Assembly (NCBI GenBank): GCA_023511995.1
Contig: JAIMAL010000008.1
Location: forward strand, 40,429-104,428
DNA from: Burkholderiales bacterium
GTDB taxonomy: Bacteria > Pseudomonadota > Gammaproteobacteria > Burkholderiales > Thiobacteraceae
Length of the DNA stretch: 64,000 nt
Direction: 5' to 3'
The notes under the pieces were generated by a model. That model did not search any database and was not told where the DNA came from. It was given only the letters and a program-made list of their open reading frames with translations. Below are positions 35,708-43,517 of this stretch, in pieces (positions within the stretch are counted from its first letter, which is position 1; every line of letters starts with the position of its first letter). Position numbers and translations under genes: made by a program.

Positions 35708-36703
35708 TCAGGCGGAACGATACTCCGCTTTGGGCTCGCGGGAAAGGAGGTCCTCCACCGCCTGCCGCGGTGACAGCCCCTCGAACATGACGCGATACAC
35801 CTCCTGGGTGATGGGCATTTCGATGCCCAGCGCCCGCGCCTTTTTCAGCACTTCGGCACAGGTGTGCACGCCCTCCGCGGTGGCCGTAAGCCCGCGCAGG
35901 ATGTCGGGCAGGCTGCGGCCCCGCGCGAGTTCCTTGCCCACGGTGCGGTTGCGGGAGAGGTCACCGGTGCAGGTGAGGATGAGATCGCCCACGCCGGTAA
36001 GCCCCATGAAGGTTTCCAGACGGCCGCCGAGACACAACCCCAGCCGCGTCATTTCGGCGAGCCCCCGCGTGATGAGGGCGGCGCGGGCGTTGTGGCCGAA
36101 CCCCATGCCATCCGAGATGCCTGCCGCGATGGCCATGACATTCTTCACCGCTCCCCCCAACTCGACGCCGATCACGTCGGTACTGGAATAGACGCGCATG
36201 CGGTTGTGGTTGAGGGTCACCGCGACATGGCGGGCAAAATCCCCTTCCCGCGCGGCGAAGGTGAGGGCGCAGGGCAACCCCTGTGCCACTTCGTGGGCAA
36301 AACTGGGACCGGACAAAACACCCCGTTCCAGGGCCCCCGGCAATTCCTCCTCCGCCACTTCGTGCAGCAGCTTGGCGGTCTCAGGCTCGAAACCCTTGGC
36401 CGCCCAGATCACCGGGACGCGGATATCACAGGCGGTAAGCTGGCGCAGGGTGGCGCGGAAGCCCGCCGTGGGCACGGCCACCAGCACCAGCCCGGCGCCG
36501 TCGATGGCCCGGTCGAGGGCCGCTTCCAGGCGAACCGAGGGCGGCAGCTCGAAACCCGGCAGATGGCGCGCATTGCGGCGTGTGCGGGCCATCTCCGCCA
36601 CATGCGCCGGGTCGCGCGCCCACAGGGTGATTTCATGACTGCGGCAAAGGGTGAGGGCGAGCGCCGTACCCCACGCCCCCGCACCGATGATGGCGATCCT
36701 CAT
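35708..36703 (-). CDS. gpsA: NAD(P)H-dependent glycerol-3-phosphate dehydrogenase GpsA
   Basis: Reduces dihydroxyacetone phosphate to sn-glycerol-3-phosphate for phospholipid synthesis, feeding PlsY encoded in the same window. The 331-residue protein has the Rossmann motif IIGAGAWGTALA, the GVLSGPSFAHEVAQG block, the catalytic-lysine segment GGAVKNVMAIAAGISDG and GVGDLILTCTGDLSRNR. It follows the SH3 gene by 13 bp. Confidence 0.95.
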   Translation of the reverse strand: MRIAIIGAGAWGTALALTLCRSHEITLWARDPAHVAEMARTRRNARHLPGFELPPSVRLEAALDRAIDGAGLVLVAVPTAGFRATLRQLTACDIRVPVIWAAKGFEPETAKLLHEVAEEELPGALERGVLSGPSFAHEVAQGLPCALTFAAREGDFARHVAVTLNHNRMRVYSSTDVIGVELGGAVKNVMAIAAGISDGMGFGHNARAALITRGLAEMTRLGLCLGGRLETFMGLTGVGDLILTCTGDLSRNRTVGKELARGRSLPDILRGLTATAEGVHTCAEVLKKARALGIEMPITQEVYRVMFEGLSPRQAVEDLLSREPKAEYRSA

Positions 36704-36716
36704 CGGTCAGCCCTCT

Positions 36717-37157
36717 TCACGCCCCCCACACCTGATCGATGCGGAGGTAGCCGGACTGGCCATCCCGGTGGCGCACCCGCAACCAGCCCTGGCCGGCGAA
36801 TTCGACGAGCTCCAGCGCCACATCCTTTTCCGCGCGGAAGACGACGGGTGCATCGGCGGCGGGCGCCTGGCGCACCTCCACCTCCGGCGCGGTGACGAGG
36901 ACCATGCGCCGCTCGGTGAGCCTCGCCGCCTCCACCCAGGCGAGCGCCCCGGTGGCATCGCGCACCTTCAGCCACTTGTCCAGGGTGACCACCACCTCCA
37001 CCGGGTAATAGCGGGAGAGAATGGCGATGCGGCGCGCCTTGGTGGAGGGCGCATCGTAGAGAATGGCCGCCTCCACCGCCACCGACCGGTACTCCAGGGC
37101 GCCGGCCGGCAGCGCCACGGCGGCAAGGGCGATGAAGAGCCCGCGCCGAAGCCCCAT
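36717..37157 (-). CDS. Exported SH3-domain protein
   Basis: A 146-residue protein with a signal peptide (MGLRRGLFIALAAVALPAGA) and two bacterial SH3-like repeats, one around EAAILYDAPSTKARRIAILS...WLKVRDATGALAWVEA and a second around VEVRQAPAADAPVVF...GWLRVRHRDGQSGYLR. Such domains bind peptidoglycan peptides. The ATG at 37155-37157 directly follows the secB stop (TGA-C-ATG), so translation is coupled to secB, and gpsA follows. Confidence 0.87.
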   Translation of the reverse strand: MGLRRGLFIALAAVALPAGALEYRSVAVEAAILYDAPSTKARRIAILSRYYPVEVVVTLDKWLKVRDATGALAWVEAARLTERRMVLVTAPEVEVRQAPAADAPVVFRAEKDVALELVEFAGQGWLRVRHRDGQSGYLRIDQVWGA

Positions 37158-37158
37158 G

Positions 37159-37611
37159 TCAGTTGGGTTGGGCGCCCTGCGCCGCGACCGCCTGCTGCAT
37201 GCGCTGGGCGTAGAGGGCCTCAAAGTTGACCGGGTTGAGATAAAGGGGCAGGAAGCCCGCGCGACTGACCGCGTCCGACACCGTTTCCCGCACGTAGGGG
37301 AAAAGCAGGTTGGGACAGGTGATGGAAAGCACGAGCTCCATCTGCTCGGCCGGCACGCCGGCGATGCGGAAAATGCCGCCTTGAGCGGCTTCCACCAGGA
37401 ACAGGGTGCGCTCGCCGACGGAGGCCGAGACGGTGACGGTGAGCAGCACCTGATAGATGTCCTCACCGATGGAGCCGCCCTCGGTATTGAGATTGACCTC
37501 CACCTTCGGCGCCTCACGCTCGAGGAAGATGGCCGGTGCATGGGGGACTTCCACCGAGAGATCCTTGAGGTAGATCTTCTCGATGGTGAAGACGGGCTGC
37601 TGCTCGCTCAT
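37159..37611 (-). CDS. secB: Protein-export chaperone SecB
   Basis: Tetrameric chaperone that keeps preproteins unfolded and hands them to SecA. The 150-residue protein starts MSEQQPVFTIEKIYLKDLSV and shows VNLNTEGGSIGEDIYQVLLT, CPNLLFPYVRETVSDAVSRA and GFLPLYLNPVNF. The ATG at 37609-37611 has a GGGAG site six bases upstream. It lies downstream of grxC, a standard proteobacterial pairing. Confidence 0.96.
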   Translation of the reverse strand: MSEQQPVFTIEKIYLKDLSVEVPHAPAIFLEREAPKVEVNLNTEGGSIGEDIYQVLLTVTVSASVGERTLFLVEAAQGGIFRIAGVPAEQMELVLSITCPNLLFPYVRETVSDAVSRAGFLPLYLNPVNFEALYAQRMQQAVAAQGAQPN

Positions 37612-37665
37612 GGATGCTCCCTTCCGAAAATGGGGCAATTGTACACGAGGCCCCGCCCAAGGCTT

Positions 37666-37923
37666 TCATCCGGCGAGCAGCGCGTCCAGCTTGCCTTCCT
37701 GGTCGAGGGCGGAAAGGTCGTCGAACCCACCCACGTGATAGTCGCCGATGTAGATTTGCGGCACCGTGCGGCGACCGGTACGCGCCATCATTTCCTCGCG
37801 CCTGGCCGGATCGAGATCGACGCGGATTTTCTCGATCTGCGTCACCCCTTTGCGGGTGAGCAGCCGCTCCGCCATGTTGCAATAGGGACAGACGGCGGTG
37901 CAATACATGATGACTTTGGCCAT
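37666..37923 (-). CDS. grxC: Glutaredoxin 3
   Basis: Glutathione-dependent dithiol oxidoreductase of 85 residues with the CPYC active site near the N-terminus, the cis-proline motif TVPQIYIGDYHVGG and the GG-DDLSALD end. Two ATGs are close (37929 and 37923); the second spaces better from a GGAG site. The first overlaps the rhodanese stop. It lies between rhodanese and secB. Confidence 0.94.
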   Translation of the reverse strand: MAKVIMYCTAVCPYCNMAERLLTRKGVTQIEKIRVDLDPARREEMMARTGRRTVPQIYIGDYHVGGFDDLSALDQEGKLDALLAG

Positions 37924-37925
37924 GA

Positions 37926-38330
37926 TCATTTCTCCACGGGCAAGTTGGCGGCCTCCCAGGCGATCATGCCGCCAGCGAGGTTGTAGACGTTGCCAAAACC
38001 ATGCTTGGCGAGGATGCCGCAGGCACCGGCGGAACGATGGCCGCTGCGGCAGGCGACGATGATGGGCTTGTCCTTGAACTTCTCCAGCTCACCGATGCGG
38101 CGGGAAAGCTCGCCCAGGGGAATGTGCCGCGCCCGAGGGATGTGCCCTTGCGCGTACTCTGCCGCCTCGCGCACGTCGAGCACGATGGCATCTTCATGAT
38201 TCATCTTGAGCACGGCCTCCTGGGGCTCCACCCGCCTGCCGCGCCCGCCCCGCAGCATGGGCACGATCAACATGAGGCCGCTCACCACCGCGACGATGAT
38301 GAGCAGCAGATTCTGGCGCACGAATTCCAC
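37926..38330 (-). CDS. Membrane-anchored single-domain rhodanese
   Basis: A 134-residue protein with an N-terminal membrane helix (LLLIIVAVVSGLMLIVPML) followed by one rhodanese domain: VLDVREAAEYAQGHIPRARH and the active-site loop CRSGHRSAG with the sulfur-carrying Cys. It starts with GTG at 38328-38330. Rhodaneses move sulfane sulfur. The rhodanese-grxC-secB order is common in betaproteobacteria, so it is probably a housekeeping gene that happens to lie after the RND/DUF2892 operon, although readthrough from that operon (26-bp gap) is possible. Confidence 0.9.
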   Translation of the reverse strand: MEFVRQNLLLIIVAVVSGLMLIVPMLRGGRGRRVEPQEAVLKMNHEDAIVLDVREAAEYAQGHIPRARHIPLGELSRRIGELEKFKDKPIIVACRSGHRSAGACGILAKHGFGNVYNLAGGMIAWEAANLPVEK

Positions 38331-38356
38331 TTGGCTCGTCCTTGGTCAAAACCCGT

Positions 38357-38575
38357 TCAGGCGCACTCGCCTTCCTTCACCCCCAGCGCCTTGAGGATTT
38401 TATCCATGGGGCAGAAGCGGGTGAAACCGCTCTGGAACAGGTTGAAGCCGACGAAGGCCGTAAACCACAGCCAGCTTACCCGGCTGAGGTCCGCCTGGCC
38501 GGTGGCGTGGGCGAGGAAAAGGGACAGCATGATGAAGAAACCGGCGATGACACGTACCCAGCGATTGATGGTCAT
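38357..38575 (-). CDS. DUF2892 (YgaP-type membrane domain) protein
   Basis: A 72-residue protein with two membrane helices (VIAGFFIMLSLFLA and LWFTAFVGFNLFQSGFTRFCPM), matching the membrane half of YgaP. The conserved Cys of TRFCPM and the ending EGEC are typical. In YgaP-type proteins this half is fused to rhodanese; here the two halves are encoded by neighbouring genes. The ATG at 38573-38575 follows GGAG and overlaps the end of the RND gene region. Confidence 0.88.
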   Translation of the reverse strand: MTINRWVRVIAGFFIMLSLFLAHATGQADLSRVSWLWFTAFVGFNLFQSGFTRFCPMDKILKALGVKEGECA

Positions 38576-38577
38576 TT

Positions 38578-41500
38578 TCACGCTCCTTTACCTGATGAGG
38601 ATTTCCTGTACAGCATGACGTAATACAACACCGGAATGACCGCCAGCGTCAGCAGCGTGGAGACGAACACGCCGAAGATGAGGGCGATGGCCAGACCGTT
38701 GAAGATGGGATCATCGAGGATGAAGAAGGCGCCCAGCATGGCCGCCAGCCCGGTGAGGATGATGGGCTTGGCGCGCGTGGCGCCGGAAAGAATGACCGCC
38801 TTCTGCAAATCCATGCCCTGGGCCACGTGCATGTTGACGAAATCCACCAGCAGAATGGAATTGCGCACGATGATGCCGGCGAGCGCGATCATGCCGATCA
38901 TGGAGGTGGCGGTGAACTGGGCCTGAAGCAAAGCATGCCCCGGCATGACACCGATGATGGTAAGGGGAATGGGCGCCATGATGATGAGGGGCACCAGGTA
39001 GGAACCGAACTGGGCCACCACCAGGAGATAGATGAGGATGAGGCCCACCGCGTAGGCGATGCCCATGTCGCGGAAGGTCTCATAGGTGACCTGCCATTCC
39101 CCATCCCATTTCACTGCATAGCCGGCATAGGGGTCAGGGGGCTGGCGGATGAAATAATGCTCAAGTTCCCCGCCCTCGGGCAGTCTGATCCCGGTGAGCG
39201 CCGACTTGATGGCAAAGAGGCCGTAGAGGGGGCTGTCGATGCGGCCCATCATGTCCCCCACCACGTAGACCACGGGCAGCAGGTCCTTGTGGTAGATGAT
39301 TTTTTCCCGTTCACTGGGCACCACCTCCACCAGCTCCGACAGGGGCACCAGGGTGCCATCCCGCGCCCGCACGGCAAGCTTCAACAGCTCGTCCAGGTTA
39401 TGCTGCCGCTCCGGGGGCAGGGTGATGCGCACGGGAATCTCGAACTTGCTGTCACCGGAATGGATGGGGGTGACGTTCTCCCCTGCGAGCCCCATCTTCA
39501 TTACCGCCACCACGTCTTCCTGCGCCACCCCCATCAGCGCCGCCTTGTTCTGCAGCACGCGCAAAAGCAGCTTGGGCGCATCCTCGTCCACGCTGTCGTC
39601 GATGCTGGTGATGTCCGGCGTTTTCTCGAAGGCGGCGCGCACCCGTTTGGCCACCGCCATCTGGCCGCCGTAATCGGGGCCATAGACTTCGGCGACGATG
39701 GGCGAGAGCACCGGCGGCCCCGGCGGCACCTCGACGATTTTCACGGTGGCACCATGGCGGGCGGCGATTTTCTGGATGGCATCGTGCACGCTGGTGGCGA
39801 TCTCGTGGGATTTACGGCTGCGCCGGTGCTTGTCCTGCAGATTGACCTGGATGTCCCCCACCTCCGGCCCCGAACGCAGATAGTACTGGCGCACCAGGCC
39901 GTTGAAGTTGATGGGGGAGGCGGTGCCCACATAAGCCTGGTAATCCGTCACCTCCGGCACGGTGGATAGGTAGGCGCCGATGTCGTGCAGCACCGCTGCG
40001 GTCCGCTCCAGCGGCGTGCCCACCGGCATATCCACCACCACCTGGAATTCCGACTTGTTGTCGAAGGGCAGCATCTTCAGGATCACCAGCTTGAAGACGG
40101 CAAGCGACACCGAAAGGACGATGGCCACCAAAACGCCAATGAGGAGCATCCGGCGGCGCGGCGCCCCTGCCGCCCCGTTGAGGAAGGGCATAAGACGCGC
40201 CTCGAACCAGGCGGTGAAACGGGCTTCCACGGGTGTGGGGGAATGCGAGGCGGGGGCGTGTGCCCCCAGCACCTTGAGGGTGAGCCAGGGCGTGACGATG
40301 AAGGCCACCGCGAGGGAAATGAGCATGCCGATGCTGGCGTTGATGGGGATGGGGCTCATGTACGGCCCCATGAGGCCGGTGACGAAGGCCATGGGCAGGA
40401 GAGCGGCAATCACCGTCAGCGTGGCGAGAATGGTGGGTCCACCCACTTCGTCCACCGCTTCCGGGATCACCTCGAGCAGGCTTTTGTCCGGTTCCAGCAG
40501 GCGCCGGCGGTGGATGTTTTCCACCACCACGATGGCATCGTCCACCAGGATGCCGATGGAGAAAATGAGGGCGAACAGCGACACCCGGTTGAGGGTGAAA
40601 CCCCAGGCCCAGGAAGCGAAAAGGGTGGCGGCCAGCGTGAGCAGCACCGCCACGCCCACGATCAGCGCCTCGCGGCGGCCGAGGGCGAAGAACACCAGGG
40701 CGACCACCGAGACGGTGGCAAAGAGGAGCTTCTTGATGAGCTGCTTGGACTTGTCGTTGGCGGTCAGCCCATAGTTGCGGGTGACCGTCACCTGCACCCC
40801 TTCCGGAATGACCGTGCCCTTGAGGCTTTCCATGCGCGCAATCACCCGGTCGGCAATGTCCACCGCGTTCTCCCCGGGTTTTTTCGACACGGCGAGGGTG
40901 ACGGCGGGGAATTCGCCCCGTCCCTCGATCCCCTTGTCGGCGGCCGCGGGGCCGGTGCCCAGCCACACATAGCGGGACGGTTGATCCGGGCCATCCACCA
41001 CCGTGGCCACGTCCTCGAGGAAGACCGGCTTGCTGTCGTGCACGCCCACCACCAGGCTCTTCACATCGCGGGCGCTGGAGAGGAAAGTGCCGGTCTGCAC
41101 CAGGATTTCCTGGTTTTGGCTGACGAGACTGCCGGAAGGCTGGGAGGCGTTACTGAGCTTGAGCGCATCGCGGATGTCCTGGGCCGAGACGCGGTGCGCA
41201 TTCATGCGGTCGGCATCCATGATCACCCGCACCATGTGCCCCGGCCCGCCGATGGTCTTCACCTCCCGCGTGCCCGGGATGCGTTTGAGTTCGATTTCGG
41301 CGGCGTGGGCGACCTTGGCCAGGTCGAAAGCAGCCCGCTGGGGATCGTCGGTCCACAGGGTGAGACTGACGATGGGCACATCGTCGATCCCCACCGGTTT
41401 GATGATGGGTTCCCCCACTCCCAGATTGGGGGAGACCCAGTCACGGTTTGCCTGGATGGTGTCATAGAGGCGCACTAGGGCGGCGATGCGGTCCTCCCCC

Positions 41501-41799
41501 ACCTTGTACTGCACGGTGAGGATGGCCATCCCCGGCCGCGAAACCGAATAGACGTGCTCGATGCCGGAAATCTGCGACAGCACCTGTTCCGCCGGCGTTG
41601 CCACCAAGCTCTCCACGTCCTTGGCCGAGGCCCCGGGAAAGGGGATGAACACATTGGCCATGGTCACGTTGATTTGCGGTTCCTCCTCCCGCGGCGTGAC
41701 CAGGATGGCAAACAGCCCCATGAGCGCCGCCATCAGCGCGATGAGGGGCGTAAGCTGCGAGGTGAGGAAGGTTCTGGCGATGCGTCCGGAAATACCCAT
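38578..41799 (-). CDS. RND efflux transporter permease
   Basis: A 1073-residue inner-membrane proton-driven pump of the AcrB/MdtC/CusA superfamily. It has 12 expected membrane helices, the two large periplasmic loops, the N-terminal block FIPFPGASAKDVESLVATPAEQ, and the conserved helix segment FALIFSIGILVDDAIVVVENIHR containing the proton-relay acidic residues. The heavy-metal helix motif of CusA is not seen, so a hydrophobic or organic substrate is more likely. It is followed by the DUF2892 gene and preceded by the adaptor gene; no outer-membrane factor is encoded here. Confidence 0.93.
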   Translation of the reverse strand: MGISGRIARTFLTSQLTPLIALMAALMGLFAILVTPREEEPQINVTMANVFIPFPGASAKDVESLVATPAEQVLSQISGIEHVYSVSRPGMAILTVQYKVGEDRIAALVRLYDTIQANRDWVSPNLGVGEPIIKPVGIDDVPIVSLTLWTDDPQRAAFDLAKVAHAAEIELKRIPGTREVKTIGGPGHMVRVIMDADRMNAHRVSAQDIRDALKLSNASQPSGSLVSQNQEILVQTGTFLSSARDVKSLVVGVHDSKPVFLEDVATVVDGPDQPSRYVWLGTGPAAADKGIEGRGEFPAVTLAVSKKPGENAVDIADRVIARMESLKGTVIPEGVQVTVTRNYGLTANDKSKQLIKKLLFATVSVVALVFFALGRREALIVGVAVLLTLAATLFASWAWGFTLNRVSLFALIFSIGILVDDAIVVVENIHRRRLLEPDKSLLEVIPEAVDEVGGPTILATLTVIAALLPMAFVTGLMGPYMSPIPINASIGMLISLAVAFIVTPWLTLKVLGAHAPASHSPTPVEARFTAWFEARLMPFLNGAAGAPRRRMLLIGVLVAIVLSVSLAVFKLVILKMLPFDNKSEFQVVVDMPVGTPLERTAAVLHDIGAYLSTVPEVTDYQAYVGTASPINFNGLVRQYYLRSGPEVGDIQVNLQDKHRRSRKSHEIATSVHDAIQKIAARHGATVKIVEVPPGPPVLSPIVAEVYGPDYGGQMAVAKRVRAAFEKTPDITSIDDSVDEDAPKLLLRVLQNKAALMGVAQEDVVAVMKMGLAGENVTPIHSGDSKFEIPVRITLPPERQHNLDELLKLAVRARDGTLVPLSELVEVVPSEREKIIYHKDLLPVVYVVGDMMGRIDSPLYGLFAIKSALTGIRLPEGGELEHYFIRQPPDPYAGYAVKWDGEWQVTYETFRDMGIAYAVGLILIYLLVVAQFGSYLVPLIIMAPIPLTIIGVMPGHALLQAQFTATSMIGMIALAGIIVRNSILLVDFVNMHVAQGMDLQKAVILSGATRAKPIILTGLAAMLGAFFILDDPIFNGLAIALIFGVFVSTLLTLAVIPVLYYVMLYRKSSSGKGA

Positions 41800-41847
41800 G
41801 GTCGTTAGGGAAGCGATGGAATCACGCGCTGCGCGACCCCTGCGCCC

Positions 41848-42891
41848 TCACTCCTTGCGTTTTGCGGCCTGGGATTTGAGATAAATGCCGGCCCCAATGG
41901 GGTCGAGGGCCACCCGCTCCCCCGGCATCACGCCGGCCAGCACCTCCACGGCCCCCTCCCCCACCGGCTCGCCGAGGCGGACCTGGCGCAGGCTCAGGCG
42001 GTCCTGCTCGCCGACCACATAAACAGCGGCGAGCTCGCTGCGGCGCAGCACCGCCTGTGTCGGCAGCAGAAGCTTCTTCGCCCGGCCCACGGTGAAATGG
42101 GCACGGGCGAACATGCCGGGGTAGATTTCCCGCGAGTCCGGCGGCAGCAGGAGCCGCACGCGGGTGGTGTGGGTGCGGGCATCCGCCACCGGCAGGATGA
42201 TGACCTCTTTCGCCTTCACCCATTTGCGGATGGCGGGGATCTCCACTATGGCCCGGGAAAAGGCCCGCACGCTGCCGACCTTGTATTCCGGGATCGACAC
42301 CTCGACCCGCAGGTCCTTGGGATCGAAGCCGGTCATGATGGGCTTGCCTGGCAAGGCCATCTCCCCCAGCTCCACGTGGCGGGCGGAGACCACGCCGCTG
42401 TAGGGCGCCACCAGGGTGGCGAAACGCCGGGTGGCGCCTGCCGCGCCGGCCCCTGCCAGGGCGGCGGTGGCCTGCGCCTGGGCGGCCTTGTAATCCGCCA
42501 GCGCCTTGTCCAGCGCCGCCTGGCTGATGAATTTCTGCTCGAACAGCCGCTGCGCGCGCTCGTAGTTGGCCTTGGCGTTTTCCAACAGCGCCCGCGCCTG
42601 CGCCACCTGCGCCTCGCTGCCCGCCGCCTGGGCGCCCACCACGCTCTCGTCGATGCGGGCGATGACCTGGCCCTGCCGCACATAATCGCCCACGTCAAAA
42701 TTGAGCTCGACGATGCGGCCGGTGATCTGGGCGGAGACAGTGGACTGCCGCACCGCCTCCACCAGCCCTTCGGCGGCATAGGTTTCGTCCACCTCGCGGA
42801 ATTCCACCTGCCCCACCGGAAAAGGCAGGGCGGCCAGGGCTGCGGGCAGCCAAAGCAGGAAAAAGAGGGCCAGAAAGAGGCGCTTTGCCAT
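41848..42891 (-). CDS. RND efflux periplasmic adaptor (membrane fusion protein)
   Basis: A 347-residue adaptor linking the RND pump to an outer-membrane channel. It has a signal peptide ending LPAALAALPF, a biotinyl-lipoyl-like domain (VSAQITGRIVELNFDVGDYVRQGQ), an alpha-hairpin (AQVAQARALLENAKANYERAQ), the second lipoyl half (TLVAPYSGVVSARHVELGE), and beta-barrel plus membrane-proximal domains. The ATG at 42889-42891 follows GGGAG; a TTG is 12 bp upstream. The promoter and operator lie immediately upstream at 42911-42939. Confidence 0.92.
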   Translation of the reverse strand: MAKRLFLALFFLLWLPAALAALPFPVGQVEFREVDETYAAEGLVEAVRQSTVSAQITGRIVELNFDVGDYVRQGQVIARIDESVVGAQAAGSEAQVAQARALLENAKANYERAQRLFEQKFISQAALDKALADYKAAQAQATAALAGAGAAGATRRFATLVAPYSGVVSARHVELGEMALPGKPIMTGFDPKDLRVEVSIPEYKVGSVRAFSRAIVEIPAIRKWVKAKEVIILPVADARTHTTRVRLLLPPDSREIYPGMFARAHFTVGRAKKLLLPTQAVLRRSELAAVYVVGEQDRLSLRQVRLGEPVGEGAVEVLAGVMPGERVALDPIGAGIYLKSQAAKRKE

Positions 42892-42910
42892 GGGCGCTCC
42901 CAAAAAGGCT

Positions 42911-42930
42911 ATATTAGCAGACTCTAATAT
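42911..42930. promoter_or_regulatory. Palindromic operator upstream of the RND operon
   Basis: ATATTAG (42911-42917) and CTAATAT (42924-42930) are perfect 7-bp inverted arms around 6 bp, lying 20 bp before the adaptor start and overlapping the -10 box. It is the obvious candidate site for the ArsR-family repressor encoded just upstream. Confidence 0.7.
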
Positions 42931-42939
42931 TTCACGGAA
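42911..42939 (-). promoter_or_regulatory. Promoter of the RND efflux operon
   Basis: Reading leftward, TTCCGT (42934-42939) as a weak -35 and TAATAT (42911-42916) as -10 are separated by 17 bp. The palindromic operator covers the -10 box and most of the spacer, so repressor binding would block RNA polymerase. Confidence 0.5.
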
Positions 42940-42959
42940 GGGGCGCTGCCGCGAAAGCT

Positions 42960-42981
42960 GCGGGCCCGTCGCCGGGCCCGC
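42960..42981 (-). terminator. Stem-loop after the arsR-type gene
   Basis: GCGGGCCCG (42960-42968) pairs with CGGGCCCGC (42973-42981), a 9-bp GC stem with a 4-nt loop, 6 bp beyond the stop of the regulator gene. Only a short CTTTC follows instead of a true T-run, so termination may be partial, letting the repressor and pump be transcribed separately. Confidence 0.5.
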
Positions 42982-42987
42982 CCTCCG

Positions 42988-43323
42988 TCACTTCGCAAAG
43001 CCGCAAAACACATCCCGCATCATGCTGATGAGCTTGAGGGTGCGGGTGTCCCCCACACGGTAATAGACGCGGTTGGCGTCCTTGCGGGTACGCAACACCC
43101 CCTTGTCGCGGAGGATGGCCAGGTGCTGGGAGATGTTGCTCTGGGAGGTGCCCACCAAATCCACGATTTCCTGCACGGGCAGCTCCCGGTCGCCGAGCAC
43201 ACAGAGGATTTTCAGGCGCAGGGGATGGGACATGGCCTTCATCGCCCGCGAGGCCTGTTCGATGTGCTCGTCCTTGTCGATCAATTCCACGCGTTCCGTG
43301 TCGAAGGGTACCGATGCCGTCAT
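42988..43323 (-). CDS. ArsR/SmtB-family repressor of the persulfide-sensing SqrR/BigR/YgaV type
   Basis: A 111-residue winged-helix repressor starting MTASVPFDTERVELI. The recognition helix block TSQSNISQHLAILRDKGVL and the wing RKDANRVYYRV are clear. It has only two cysteines, Cys41 (LKILCVLG) and Cys107 (RDVFCGF), the same positions as the pair that forms a polysulfide bridge in SqrR of Rhodobacter, and equivalent to those in BigR and YgaV. The metal-binding ELCVCDL motif of arsenic sensors is missing. The ATG at 43321-43323 gives this numbering. It probably represses the RND operon and is released by persulfides (inferred). Confidence 0.87.
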   Translation of the reverse strand: MTASVPFDTERVELIDKDEHIEQASRAMKAMSHPLRLKILCVLGDRELPVQEIVDLVGTSQSNISQHLAILRDKGVLRTRKDANRVYYRVGDTRTLKLISMMRDVFCGFAK

Positions 43324-43517
43324 GCCATGGGACTCCGCTGAAAGTGAAAGCGCCACCTCAAGCCCTGCCAGTGTCTCACGCCTCGCGCCGCGATTCGCTC
43401 GGCACTCGAGCTTTGAGCCTTGGCTCCGGATCGCCTGCGATGCTGTGACGATTATCGAAATATACTAAAATAACGCAAGCATTTCACACACACAATCAGG
43501 AACACATCCCCTTGCGC

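Noticed and set aside
37926..38330. Rhodanese as a dedicated member of the sulfur-sensing RND operon
   Set aside because: The rhodanese-grxC-secB order is common in betaproteobacteria without any RND genes, so it is treated as housekeeping, with readthrough only possible.
42988..43323. ArsR-type regulator as an arsenic or metal sensor
   Set aside because: It lacks the ELCVCDL metal motif and no arsenic or metal resistance genes are nearby; the Cys41/Cys107 pair fits persulfide sensing better.
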